Below, piece after piece: positions 15,876 through 25,233 of a DNA stretch of 32,765 nucleotides. The notes under the pieces were generated by a model. It had not been told where the DNA came from and ran no database searches. It saw nothing but the letters and a program-made list of their open reading frames with translations. The translations under genes and the position numbers were made by a program. The DNA lies in IMG/VR virus record IMGVR_UViG_3300049043_000104, positions 1 to 32,765 of that record; one strand, given 5' to 3'. The stretch comes from a virus. Each line of letters starts with the position of its first letter. Positions within the stretch are counted from its first letter, which is position 1.

Positions 15876-16351
15876 CGATTGTTGTTTCGGTACTGGATTG
15901 CGTCTTTCATACTATTATAGTCTGAATTGTTTCCAGAAAGCAAGTTATCATCAATCATCATAACCTCATCAAAACCAGTTCGTTCGATAATCTTGGTTTT
16001 AATTTCCAATTGCTTCTTTTCTTTTTGTATTCTTCTCAAAAATGCATAATGAATAATTTGAGTAAAGTAAGCGAAAGGATTACTTGATTTTTGTGGATCA
16101 AAATTATGAATGTATTGAACACAGTTTTCTATGCCATCAGAAATCATATCATCCCGAAACATATAGTTTACAAAGTTGGGTTTATAAGAAAGGTGTGTAG
16201 CAATCTTTAAAAAACACTCTCCCAAATAATTCGTAATGCGTGGTTTTGGAAGTCCTTGTTCTTTAGCAGCAGCAACCTTTGTCCTGTAGACAATCAATGC
16301 TTCAAGTAACTCTTTATTGTTTACATAATGTTCTGATTTCCTTTTTGGCAT
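15872..16351 (-). CDS. 55: late-transcription sigma factor gp55
   Basis: Directs host RNA polymerase to TATAAATA late promoters; in T4 it is coupled to the gp45 clamp. One open frame of 159 residues: MPKRKSEHYVNNKELLEALI, CFLKIATHLSYKPNFVNYMF, RDDMISDGIENCVQYIHNFD, PQKSSNPFAYFTQIIHYAFL, RRIQKEKKQLEIKTKIIERT, DNLLSGNNSDYNSMKDAIQY. The RDDM..DG.E.C..Y..NFD....NPFAYFTQI...AF.RRI.KEKKQ core is the sigma region 2-like part diagnostic of the family. Start ATG 16351, behind a strong host-type promoter (16388-16417). Late promoter boxes elsewhere in the window agree with its presence. Confidence 0.96.
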   Translation of the reverse strand: MPKRKSEHYVNNKELLEALIVYRTKVAAAKEQGLPKPRITNYLGECFLKIATHLSYKPNFVNYMFRDDMISDGIENCVQYIHNFDPQKSSNPFAYFTQIIHYAFLRRIQKEKKQLEIKTKIIERTGFDEVMMIDDNLLSGNNSDYNSMKDAIQYRNNNR

Positions 16352-16387
16352 AATGCATCTGTCTTTTGTTTAATATAAGTTGACTTA

Positions 16388-16417
16388 ATTATACCACATA
16401 AATCAAGGGCTTGACAA
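16388..16417 (-). promoter_or_regulatory. sigma70-type promoter of gp55
   Basis: Minus strand TTGTCA (16417-16412), 18 bases, TATAAT (16393-16388); one mismatch in total. Expected start near 16381, about 30 bases before the gp55 ATG. No clear terminator separates it from the gene upstream. Confidence 0.75.
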
Positions 16418-16465
16418 GTATCAAAAATGTGTGTAGACTAGGTTTGTCTCCATTGAAGATAAGAT

Positions 16466-16883
16466 TTAGCTTTCTTTATTATCTTTAAGGTCTTTAAGAA
16501 AAATATCTTCAAGAGATTTACGAGCATTCTCCACTGAGCCCAAATATCCCATTTTATCTGAGATTGTAACTTTACCATCAATTTCAATATCGTTGGTATC
16601 ATCTTCATCAAGATAGCGACGATAAAAATTAATTGTAGATTTGCTTTTGATTTCTGTCATTGTAATGATTTTATCTAACTTAATTAAGAAAAAGTCATCA
16701 TCAGGTATTTCCATCCAGGGTTTTACTTTTATATAAGTTCCAGCATAGTTTGTAAAGGTTTTCATAACTACTGGATTTTGGAGAATGATAATTGGATCTC
16801 CATTCATTTTCATCGACAGAGACAAGAGAGAATATTTCTTCACCACTAACTAGTTTGATTGCTGCGTAAAACTCTTCTCCCAT
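16466..16883 (-). CDS. small conserved cyanophage protein, possible Sm/Lsm-like fold
   Basis: About 139 residues with one frame shift near 16800. Reads MGEEFYAAIKLVSGEEIFSL, VSVDENGDPIIILQNPVVMK, TFTNYAGTYIKVKPWMEIPD, DDFFLIKLDKIITMTEIKSK, STINFYRRYLDEDDTNDIEI, DGKVTISDKMGYLGSVENAR and ends KSLEDIFLKDLKDNKES. The opening KLVSGEEI...V..D....I.I.NP..V with later strand DDFFLIKLDKIITMTE is like the two small proteins before gp43 and fits a small beta barrel plus a helical tail. It is conserved in this place in related cyanophages. Starts in a TAATG overlap with uvsW. Function unknown. Confidence 0.75.
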
Positions 16884-18353
16884 TAGTTTTTAAGCGGTAT
16901 GTTTACAATATCGTAGTTAAAATTTTCTTCATTGTAAATTTTAATTCTTTCAATTAAGTGATTGAGTGTATAATTTTTTCTTGATTTATAACTAATATCA
17001 TCGGCAATATCATATAGAGTTGCCTTTGTTTTGTTACTTCCTTTTCGCAGTACCTCTTCCGATTGATTGAAGATTTCGGATTCTAGATTTACTTGGTGAA
17101 GCAAAGATAACATTGTGTAGATTTTTAATATTGACACCAGTTGAAAAAGTTCCGTAAGAAGCAACAATGATTGCATTGTTTTCTTTTTCGGTGATTTCTC
17201 TAACTTTTTCTCGATCTTCCGTATTCACTCCACCATGTACAAAAAAACACTTGTTGGTTTTCAGTTTTGCTATTATTTATGAGTTCGTATAATGGTTGTC
17301 CATGACTTTCAACTCTGGAAAACAAAATAAGTGTATTACCTTTTAAGACCAATGGCAAGGTTACGAATAAACTTGTTACGTCGTTCATGATTGATGATAT
17401 ATTGAACTTCATCCTCAAATGTTTCAAATTTATTTGGTGGATGTTTCAATAAAAGAATATTAATATCTAGTGTGGCAACGTGACCTTTTTGCATCAGTTC
17501 ATCAGTTTTAATAATTTTATAAGATGGACCAAATAGACCTTCCAATACCCATTTATGAGTTTGTGAACCATCTAATGTGCCTGTAAATCCAAAGCGATAC
17601 TTGGCATCAAAAAGTTTTGTCATTATAGATACTAATGACTTGGATTTAAAATTATGTGCCTCATCACCAACTACCACATTAAATCTTGAGAAATATTGTT
17701 CAGGTAGTTTATAAATGGATTGCCAAGTTGTAATAATTACTTGAGAGTCTGTTTCTCTTTCTTTTCCAGCGTAGATTTTGTGGCAAAATGACCCCACGTC
17801 CCATCCATAATCAGCAAAGTCTTTATACATCTGTTCTACAAGGGATGTCGTTGGAACAACTATCAGAATATTTTGCTCTTTCTCAACGTAATATCTCACA
17901 ATCGAATATATCATCAACGACTTTCCAGAAGCAGTTGGAGATATCAATAACTTTCTATTATGTCTTAAAGCGTCGTATACTCCCTTCAACTTGGTAATCG
18001 CGGGGAGCATACTTTGAAATAGAAGTCTATATAATCTTTTACACCTTCCTTTGAAATCATTCCATTGACTTCAAAAGGAAGACCATAATACTTATTATTT
18101 CGAAACTCATATGTGTAATTCGTGCTGTTCGCAGAATCTTAATGAGTTTATCCAATAAACCTACATATATTTCTTGCGTATTAATATTAAACAAGTAGAT
18201 TCGTCCATCCCACCACTTATTTTTATAAGCAGGTGCAAACTTTGCATTTGGAACTTCAAACTGAAATGCATCTCTTAATTCATAATAGACATGAGGTTCT
18301 GCTTCTACCTGTAAGTAAACCTCATTCTTTTTTGATATGACCAAATGAGACAT
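16883..18353 (-). CDS. uvsW: UvsW helicase
   Basis: SF2 DNA/RNA helicase for recombination, fork regression and R-loop removal. About 490 residues. N-terminal double-stranded DNA-binding part MSHLVISKKNEVYLQVEAEP, FAPAYKNKWWDGRIYLFNIN. Motor domains: LLISPTASGKSLMIYSIVRY (Walker A), LIVVPTTSLVEQM, VVVGDEAHNFKSKSLVSI (DEAH), FGFTGTLDG (motif III), then NTLILFSRVESHGQPLYELI, NNAIIVASYGTFSTGVNIKN, NLQSIGRVLRKG-type motif VI and a helical C-terminus ending YDIVNIPLKN. Start ATG 18353; stop overlaps the next start (TAATG). Frame shifts near 18060, 17360, 17230 and 17060. A late-like promoter box at 18376-18383 fits the late expression of T4 uvsW. Confidence 0.96.
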
Positions 18354-18375
18354 TCATAAAATATCAGTTATAAAA

Positions 18376-18383
18376 TATTTATT
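18376..18383 (-). promoter_or_regulatory. late-promoter-like AATAAATA before uvsW
   Basis: AATAAATA on the minus strand, one mismatch from the T4 late octamer, 23 bases before the uvsW ATG and just after the uvsY stop. Confidence 0.4.
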
Positions 18384-18386
18384 TGA

Positions 18387-18823
18387 CTAATTATAACCTG
18401 CAGTAAACTTTAAGAACATCTATACTGATTTTTAATTTGATAGGTGCGATTGGAGATAGTTTTGATAATTTCTTCAAGAAACTTGAGCATGATATCATAA
18501 TATCTGATTTTAAGATCAATTTTATTCAACCTCTCATCAGCGTCCATATGCCTCTGTAATGCCTCTTTATCTCTTACCTTATATGGGAATGGTTCTTCTT
18601 CGTAGACCTCTGATGGGTGCCTTTCCGGTGTAGTAGTTGTATCTTGTTCAAGTTTAATTCTGTTATATGTGTCCTCTTGCCTTTTCCCTTAATAAGGTGA
18701 TAGTATTGTATACATGTGTAATACTTTGCGTGTAGTTGAGGAATTTTTAAAGACTCATCATGTAAATTGTCAGGATCAATGACAGAATTCTCTGCCACAT
18801 TTCTGGATTTCATCCAATGTCAT
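18387..18823 (-). CDS. uvsY: UvsY recombination mediator
   Basis: Loads UvsX recombinase on gp32-coated single strands. About 145 residues. Reads MTLDEIQK, SVIDPDNLHDESLKIPQLHA, KYYT, then HPSEVYEEEPFPYKVRDKEA, LQRHMDADERLNKIDLKIRY, YDIMLKFLEEIIKTISNRTY, QIKN and an ending near KFTAGYN. The IDPDNLHDES.KIPQLH.KYY stretch is the family signature. Start ATG 18823 overlaps the gp3 stop (ATGA). Frame shifts near 18785, 18715, 18650 and 18440; the last few residues are uncertain. Confidence 0.93.
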
Positions 18824-19368
18824 AGAGGTTGTCCAATTTCGCTCAAGATATTGTAGATAGTATACTTGAAAAAGACCTCTGCTGTAAAGTATTGAATGTC
18901 AGTTTGTGTAGAGTCAAATTCTAAGAGAAGTTAAAGAAATTGGAAATAAATCTTTGAATTTTACGATTGAATTTATATTATAGTTACTATCTAAAATATA
19001 AAGACTTCCATCACTGAATGCTGCAAGAGGATTTATTACTTCCTTCTTCGTCTGTGATAATATCTGAAAATTGTTCGGTGGTTTTCTGGAAATCCCAATC
19101 CAGTTAACCAGTTGTGAATGAGCATATAATTTACCATATCCTCATCAACTAAAAATCTTAAAGACAAATCGCCATATTGAATTTTGCCACCAGGAACGTC
19201 AATGTCCTTTAGATAATTTGGTTGCTGTATTAAGGAAAGTGTAATTTCTGGAATTCTTGCAGAATTGCAAAAGAAACTTACTTTAGGGTCTTTAGCAAGA
19301 GTAAAGTTAAATCCAACCGGAGAAAGAAAGTTTCTGTTTTGTATCTGATTTTGGTAAGCAGATGCCAT
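18820..19368 (-). CDS. 3: tail completion and sheath stabiliser gp3-like
   Basis: About 182 residues. Reads MASAYQNQIQNRNFLSPVGF, NFTLAKDPKVSFFCNSARIP, IQQPNYLKDIDVPGGKIQYG, DLSLRFLVDEDMVNYMLIHN, WLTGLGFPENH, and after shifts DGSLYILDSNYN, VKFKDLFPISLTSL and FFKYTIYNILSEIGQPL. L.LRFLVDE.......HNWL and the tail-tube-like closing strand (VKF.DLFP.SLTSL...FKYTIYNI) match T4 gp3, which terminates the tail tube; length is also similar (T4 176). Position between gp23 and uvsY agrees with other cyanophages. A tail-tube paralogue would be the alternative call. Start ATG 19368. Confidence 0.78.
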
Positions 19369-19381
19369 AATGTTTTATTGA

Positions 19382-19389
19382 TATTTAGA
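19382..19389 (-). promoter_or_regulatory. late-promoter-like TCTAAATA before gp3
   Basis: TCTAAATA on the minus strand, one mismatch from the late octamer, 13 bases before the gp3 ATG and one base after the T-tract of the gp23 terminator. Confidence 0.45.
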
Positions 19390-19390
19390 T

Positions 19391-19417
19391 AAAAAAAGAG
19401 GGTCCCGAGGACCTCTT
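19391..19417 (-). terminator. Rho-independent terminator after gp23
   Basis: Minus-strand hairpin AGAGGTCC...GGACCCTCT (eight pairs with one bulged C) followed by seven T. Ends the highly expressed capsid transcript, 20 bases after the gp23 stop. Confidence 0.88.
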
Positions 19418-19436
19418 GGAAGAGTTGTAAACTAAC

Positions 19437-20845
19437 TCACATCAGGTTAGTTACTTTTACTCTTCTGTAGTAGGTGTTTGCGTTGGTGGTCAGTAGCGCC
19501 AGCGCCAGCAGTGAGACCCTCAGCGAATGGGTTTGCAACCATTCCGTAACGGGTCTTAAAGCCGATTTTAGGCTGGAAGGTGTTCTCGCCAACAGCACGT
19601 ACCATTTGCAGAGGAACGTATGGGCAGTAGAAGAGACCAGCGTCATATGGCAGGAACCCTTATAACCAACAACGTAGAACTGGTTAGCAGAAACGTTTGC
19701 CGAATATGGGTCGATGTATACACGATACTTGCCCTGCAGAACTCCAGCAAAAGTGTTGCCAGTGTCATCAACATTCAGGTTAGCGTTGAGTGCTGGGGTG
19801 TAATCCAGAACGCCAGCCATTGTAAGTGCTGAAGCAACGTCAGCGGAGCAAAGGATGATGTTGCCCTTCCCTCTACGAGTTCTGTTGGGCGATTGCGTTT
19901 GCATCACGCTCGATTTGGAAAATCAGACCCTTGAACTTCTCAACTGACCAACGACCGTTGGAGTCAACGTCAAGGTCGAAAGTGCCAGCAGTAGCAGGTA
20001 TTAACTTGAGCACCAGGCTCAGCAATCTTGTAGATGGTTCTGATAACTTCACGGTTGATTTCAGCAAGAATCTCAGTTGAGAGAATGTTTGCCAATTCCG
20101 CTTCAGCATTCAGACCGTGGATTGCCTTAAGGTCCTGAGCGAGTTCAAGTGAATACTCAGCTTTCAGAGCACGTGACTTTGCAGTAACGGTGACTTTCTC
20201 GATTGAGAATGCCATCTCGTTAAATTGATCAGATTGTGCCAAGCGATTCTGACTCATCAGTACTCATGCCCTGACCAACGTTGTAGATGTTGGCACCGGC
20301 AGCATTGCTTGCTTGGTTGGTTGGATCAAGAAGACCGATGGGTTAGTACCCTGCTGAGCAGTAGTACCCATACCAACGGCTACCATTGGTCCAACCATTA
20401 GTGTTGTTGAATCCTGATATCCTGACCAGAGAATGCTGAATCAACTTCGTTGTAGAAGTGTTTCAGTACCAGACTGGCTGGTGTAACGTGAACGCATTGC
20501 GAAAATGAGTCCAGTAGGACCATTCATTGGTTGAACGCCAGCAAGATCATATGCGATCAGGTTAGGCATTGAACGTCTGATGAGTGAAATCAGAACGGGG
20601 TCGAAACCTTGCATAGCACCGGTGAAGTTGCACCACCAAGACCTGGCGTTTGCACCGGTTGCAGTTGCTATTGGTTGGTGATTCGTAAAGAAACTCACGC
20701 TCTTCACGGAGTGCTCTTTCTTGGTTTTCTAACAGGATTGCGGTTACAGCTCTGACGATGTGAATCTTTGATAGGATCCAGTCCTTCGTAATCAAGGAGT
20801 GGTGCCCACTTTTCCTGCAGATGATTCGGTATTGAATCCTTGCAT
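19437..20845 (-). CDS. 23: major capsid protein gp23
   Basis: HK97-fold capsid hexamer protein, cut by gp21 during maturation. About 469 residues. N-terminal MQGFNTE, PLLDYEGLDPIKDSH, then ILLENQERALREEREFLYES, FDPVLISLIRRSMPNLIAYD, LAGVQPMNGPTGLIFAMRSR, YTSQSGTE, FNEMAFSIEKVTVTAKSRAL, KAEYSLELAQDLKAIHGLNA, EAELANILSTEILAEINREV, IRTIYKIAEPGAQVNT, GNIILCSADVASALTMAGVL, YRVYIDPYSANVSANQFYVV, GYKG, KTRYGMVANPFAEG and TNANTYYRRVKVTNLM. These blocks are classic cyanomyovirus gp23. Start ATG 20845 with AAAGAGGTAA upstream. Frame shifts are frequent (for example near 20700, 20440, 20265, 19980, 19880 and 19650). Confidence 0.97.
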
Positions 20846-20894
20846 TTGATTTTACCTCTTTAAAAGTGTTGTTGTTTGATTTATGATTTAAAAA

Positions 20895-22080
20895 TCACTT
20901 TTTAGAAACTCTTTGGAGAGTCTGAAGATATGCACCCATTGTGCCACTAACCGATTGAGATATTCAGATTAGTTTCTTCCGACAGATTTTCACTAGCGTT
21001 TCTTTGAGTACCAGTATTTCTAGATGGGAAATAAGACTCCCTCAAGGTTACCAGTTTCTCACGATAGTCTTCTTCACCATCAAACTCAACATTTTCGGCA
21101 AGAGAAGCGAGTTTGTCCTTCTGAGAAAGTGCAAGACCCTCAGCGACATCTGCAAAAATTACATCAGCAACCGACTCTGCTAATCTTCTATTTAGAGCAA
21201 CATTTCTTTCGATTTGCTCGTTGAGTTTTTCTTCCATTTCATCAAGTTTATCTACCATGCTCTCGATGACATCATATCTATCTTCAGGGATTGTTACATA
21301 ATGATCTTCAAAAAGACCCTTCATTCCTTGAAGGAATGATTCGGTCATTTCAGTCTTAAGACCGTGCTCAACTGCGAGTGCATTTTCTTGAATCCACTCG
21401 TCAGCAACATACTCAAGATATGCATCGACACGCTCTACAAGACTTTCTTTAATTTCTTGAATTTCTTCTACAAGTGTTTGCTCATATGCACTCTCAAGTT
21501 GCTCTTTAATTTCGGCAACTTTTGATTTAATGGCAGACTCAAAAATAGCACGTGCTTTTTCTTGAAATTCTTCAGAAAGTTCTTCACCTTCTAGAAGAGC
21601 CTTAACATCTTCTTCGATGTCAAATTCTTCTTCCATTTTCTTTTTGGACTTTTTCTTACCACCTTCTTCTTCCTCTTCTTCTTCTTCCTCTTCTTCTTCC
21701 TCCTCTTCTTCCTTATGACCTTTACCACCTTCGTAGTGAGAACCTTCGGTTACTTCCTCTTCACCCTCTTCTAGATCTTCATCATCTTCTACATCTTCTT
21801 CATCGTATTCGGCATCTTCTTCTAACACCTGCCATTGGCATGGCAGCTGCTGCTTTTGCATTAACTACATCTCTCACTTGAGCAAGAGTTTTGCCTGGAG
21901 TTTTGAGACTAGCTGATTCGTCATCTGGACGATAATTTTCTGGAGTAGGACCACCTAGATCTTCCCAACCCGCAGTTTGACCAGGAGTAGTCCCAGTGCA
22001 GTATTGTGCATTGGCTCGGCAGGTGCAGCCCCTTTGGTTACTACGTTTTCCATTTCTTGTAAATTTCTACCAACGGACAT
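20895..22080 (-). CDS. 22: prohead scaffold (core) protein gp22
   Basis: Internal scaffold for prohead assembly, later degraded by gp21. About 394 residues. N-terminus MSVGRNLQEMENVVTKGAAP, then a long acidic stretch (about 21650-21830) that includes a run of about 16 glutamates followed by GGKKKSKKKMEEEFDIEEDV. Coiled-coil part: KALLEGEELSEEFQEKARAI, FESAIKSKVAEIKEQLESAY, EQTLVEEIQEIKESLVERVD, AYLEYVADEWIQENALAVEH, SMVDKLDEMEEKLNEQIERN, ending KLVTLRESYFP...; tail SVSGTMGAYLQTLQRVSKK. High E/K and the VADEWI.EN..AVE motif are typical. Frame errors occur at the N-terminal part (22050-21860) and near 20950. Confidence 0.95.
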
Positions 22081-22110
22081 TTGTTTAGATTCTTGTATTT
22101 AATCTATATT

Positions 22111-22118
22111 TATTTATA
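22111..22118 (-). promoter_or_regulatory. exact T4 late promoter TATAAATA before gp22
   Basis: TATAAATA on the minus strand, 30 bases before the gp22 ATG and directly after the gp21 stop. Expected to raise gp22 and gp23 levels over the upstream genes. Confidence 0.8.
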
Positions 22119-22121
22119 AAT

Positions 22122-22774
22122 TTATAGATTTGAAAGAAATTCGTTGAAAAGATTCAACTTATGCTCTTCAAGTCTTTTTTGATCAACAAGAGTGTTGATT
22201 CTTCTTTGAGTTTGCTCAGCAAGTTTTTCACGAAGAATTCCTCCTTCCCAAACCCACTCTTTACCTTCCATAATTCCTTGAACAAATGCATCAGGTGCAG
22301 AAGGATCCGCAACAATATCTGCAGCGGTTGCTAAGCATAAAATCTTCACCAACGACTTTATGACCTTCATTGGTCATTCTTAAAGAACCAACACCACGAG
22401 AAGAAACTCCAAGACAAACTCCTTCGCTAATCAAAGATTTGGCAATTTTACCCATTGGAGTTTCAAGAACGAGAGCCTTTCCCTTAAAGTTATTTCCTTC
22501 ACGAGTGAGACAAATAATTTTATGAGAAACACGATCCAGATTTACAGTAGGTCCATCTGGGTGACCAAGTTCCCCAAGAGCACGACCTTTTTGAATGAAG
22601 TTTTCATCATATCTGGTAACTTCCTTCTGACAAAGTTGCCATAGGATACATTCTTCCATTACGATTGCAAATGTCTCCTTGAAGGAAAACCCCTTCAATA
22701 TACAAATTCTTTTTATTACCTACTTTTTCGGTAATAAACTCTACTTTTTGAATTTCTTCTGTGATGAGTTTCAT
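22122..22774 (-). CDS. 21: prohead core protease gp21
   Basis: Serine protease of the herpes-assemblin-like fold that cleaves prohead proteins at maturation. About 217 residues. Reads MKLITEEIQKVEFITEK, LYIEGVFLQGDICNRNGRMY-type strand (frame-split), EVTRYDENFIQKGRALGELG, HPDGPTVNLDRVSHKIICLT (His of the catalytic centre lies in this region), REGNNFKGKALVLETPMGKI, AKSLISEGVCLGVSSRGVGS (nucleophile Ser in the SSRG motif), LRMTNEGHKVVGEDFMLS, TAADIVADPSAPDAFVQGIM, EGKEWVWEGGILREKL and LNLFNEFLSNL. Start ATG 22774. Frame shifts near 22680-22640 and 22340. Confidence 0.96.
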
Positions 22775-22775
22775 T

Positions 22776-23305
22776 TTATTCGGAAACTAATTGGACTACT
22801 TCTGTGATGCTCACGTTTGTTGTATTGTCAAGAGCAAGAGCTGAAACTTTCACACTTCTGGATAAAGTAGATCCAGTTGTTGTAATTATTCCAACTATTG
22901 ATGATGTATTTGCAGAAATCGTAACTGTTGAATCGGTTGTAGCAGTCACTAATCTGTGGACTGTATTAATTCCTGCAGGTTGAGCATTTTCAATTGTTAC
23001 ATAATCTCCAACTAAAAATGGATTTCCTGCATTATTATCAAATGTAACAACAGTTGTTGCTCCGGTAGTAATTCCTGCTATCTGTTGCTTTGCAATTCTT
23101 TCTTTTAAAACTTCATTTCCAAAAGGAGAAATCAAGAAAGAATTCACAGTAGCTACCGTGTTCTCCACCAGTTTCTACATATACTGCAGTTGAGGCGCAA
23201 GCAACACGAAGATATCCACTTTTAAGTGCAATTGGATTGCTGGTAGCAGCGACAGAAACTGTAGGAGAAATTCTATTTACATTTTGTAACAACTTTTATT
23301 GCCAT
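22776..23305 (-). CDS. conserved cyanophage virion protein next to gp21
   Basis: About 176 residues. Starts MAIKVVTNVNRISPTVSVAA (ATG 23305), then ALKSGYLRVACASTAVYVET, a shift near 23160, TVATVNSFLISPFGNEVLKE, RIAKQQIAGITTGATTVVTF, DNNAGNPFLVGDYVTIENAQ, PAGINTVHRLVTATTDSTVT, ISANTSSIVGIITTTGSTLS and ends ALDNTTNVSITEVVQLVSE. Beta-rich, with a small barrel-like PFLVGDYVTI segment. Not found in T4 itself; in cyanophages a protein like this lies between gp20 and gp21 and is probably a head decoration or virion protein. It is coupled to the small gene upstream (TAATG) and ends two bases before the gp21 ATG. Confidence 0.7.
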
Positions 23306-23472
23306 TATTCATTGTCTCCGGTAGAATCATTTTCACCAAACACCAACGAAGCAATTTCTGGACGAGCATTGTCTACTCTATCAGCAGCTTTTGCATATAA
23401 AATTTCTTTAATTCTGTCGGAAACATCTGCTGGTGATTCGTCAGATGCAATCAAATCGATAAGTTCTTCCAT
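23305..23472 (-). CDS. small prohead core protein (gp67/gp68 position)
   Basis: 55 residues: MEELIDLIASDESPADVSDR, IKEILYAKAADRVDNARPEI, ASLVFGENDSTGDNE. In T4 the place between portal gp20 and protease gp21 holds gp67 and gp68, small prohead core proteins; the I-K-x-x-L-Y-x-K-A-A-x-R motif and size are like short prohead core proteins of cyanophages. I infer the role from position and this motif, not from clear likeness to T4 gp67. A late promoter lies 25 bases upstream; the stop overlaps the next start (TAATG). Confidence 0.65.
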   Translation of the reverse strand: MEELIDLIASDESPADVSDRIKEILYAKAADRVDNARPEIASLVFGENDSTGDNE

Positions 23473-23496
23473 AAATTTATTTTATTATTATAGGAC

Positions 23497-23504
23497 TATT
23501 TATA
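23497..23504 (-). promoter_or_regulatory. exact T4 late promoter TATAAATA at gp20 end
   Basis: TATAAATA on the minus strand, overlapping the gp20 stop (23500-23502), 25 bases before the ATG at 23472. Likely drives the prohead core, virion and protease genes. Confidence 0.75.
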
Positions 23505-25202
23505 TTTTGCCACCTTTCGGTTCTCGTAACTCAACTTGTGATACGTCTACCGTCGGTTCAATTGGCACTTCTCCACCAATCCTTGTTCGATTGCTTGTCC
23601 CGCACCTTCTTCACCACCCGGCGGTAATGGATTTCCCATTTCATCAACAGGTGCATTCGGATCCTGGAAGAATACCTTTTTCAATTTCATCATCAATTTG
23701 TACATCAATTTCAATAATTTCAGAATCAGTTTGGCGAAGAATTTTCTTACGCACATATTCTGTAGAATAATATTTTCCAGTATAAGGTTCAATAGTGGTT
23801 AGGAGGGTCAGTCGATTAGTAATAAGTTCAGCTTCTTTCAATTCTGAGAAGTGATTGTCATAAAGGAAGTCATACTGAATATGATCTTCCATCTTTTCCC
23901 AATCTTCTGGAGAAACCACATTTTTAAGAAGAAGTTGAGTGCGTAGCATGTCATTAAACATCTGAGCAAATCTTTTTCTCAGACGACCGACAAATTTAGA
24001 AAACTTTAATTCATCTCTTAAAATTTCTGAAGATCGACCTAGATTAAATCCATCTCCACCACCAGCAATTCTTGTTTCTGGAACATTTAAAGATCTATAA
24101 AGTTTCTTTTGGAAATATTCAATGTCAGACAATTCTCCAAGATTTTGACCGCCAGGAAGTGTTGTGATTTCTGTACCACGACCACCTTCTCTTCTTGGAA
24201 GCCAGAAATCTTCCAACATACTCATAAATTTACGATCATCACGAATTTCTCCAGTGTTGGCATCGTAAACTAAGTTTATTTCTGTAGCGAGACATAACCT
24301 CTTTAAGGTATTGCTCTGCTTTTACTTTTGGAAGATTGCCAACATCAATGTAGAAAATACTGACGCTCTGGTGCTCTTGACAATCTGTAAATGACAAGAG
24401 AGTCTTCAATCATTCGAAGTTGATTGAGTGCTTTGATTGCTTTATGAAGATATGAAAGAACTGTTCCTTTATTTCTATCAACTAAGTCCTGAAGTGCAAT
24501 ATGTAATTGAATCTTTAGCAATTTTAAGAGACCCTTTAGCAGCACCACTCAAATTGCCCATTGGATAATTTGGAGTTGAAGAATAGATAAAATATTCCTC
24601 CATTTCAGAATACATCGTATCCAAATTATTTGCAGCGTTTCCATTATAAGTTAATCTATCTACAACATCTGTGCCATTTTTTCCTTTCGTTCTTTTTTCT
24701 TGACGAACGTGTTTCATCTTCATTGGATCGATATATCTCAACTCCTGAATACCTTCTTGAGGTTTCTTCATATCGATAACTTTTAGATAATATAATCTTC
24801 CATCAACATACCAGTTTCTAAAAATTTCGTGAGATTTTCTATCAAAATCCATCATCTCTTTGATGGACTTAAATTCCTTTCTAATTATATCTTTTAACTT
24901 ATCACTTGCGTTTAGATTTGTTAATTCAATCTCAACTGGAGAATCATAAAGATCACTTACGATTGCTTCATTTACAATATCTTCAATAGCACTATCACAC
25001 TCTGGATGAAGTGCCATCTCACGATAGCGACGCATTAAATCAAATTCAGTTCTGTAAACACCTTCAATGTCTACATATTGACCATAAAATCCAGATTGAA
25101 TATAATAATCAACCCCGTCCTCATCTGTTTGAGGTAACGGGATACTATTGATTTAGATTTTTTATCATTATCATCAATCGAAAAACCAAAAAGTTTCGCC
25201 AT
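23500..25202 (-). CDS. 20: portal vertex protein gp20
   Basis: Dodecameric portal, DNA entry channel and starting point of prohead assembly. About 567 residues. Starts MAKLFGFSIDDNDKKSK, then DYYIQSGFYGQYVDIEGVYR, MRRYREMALHPECDSAIEDI, VNEAIVSDLYDSPVEIELTN, IRKEFKSIKEMMDFDRKSHE, IFRNWYVDGRLYYLKVIDMK, IQELRYIDPMKMKHVRQEKR, EYFIYSSTPNYPMGNL, MSMLEDFWLPRREGGRGTEI, TTLPGGQNLGELSDIEYFQK, KLYRSLNVPETRIAG, and ends AIEQGLVEK and LREPKGGKI. These are the blocks used in cyanophage g20 diversity surveys. Start ATG 25202. Frame shifts near 25130, 24510, 24340-24250 and 23670-23590. Confidence 0.97.
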
Positions 25203-25233
25203 TTTATAAGTTAAACGTTATATTATAATCTAT

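Noticed and set aside
21655-21720. Repeat of CTT/TCC triplets that could look like a microsatellite or CRISPR-like array
   Set aside because: It is the glutamate run of gp22; no spacers or repeat-spacer periodicity.
19437-23500. A vertex protein gp24 near gp23
   Set aside because: No second gp23-like reading frame is present between gp23 and gp3 or upstream; cyanophages commonly lack it here.
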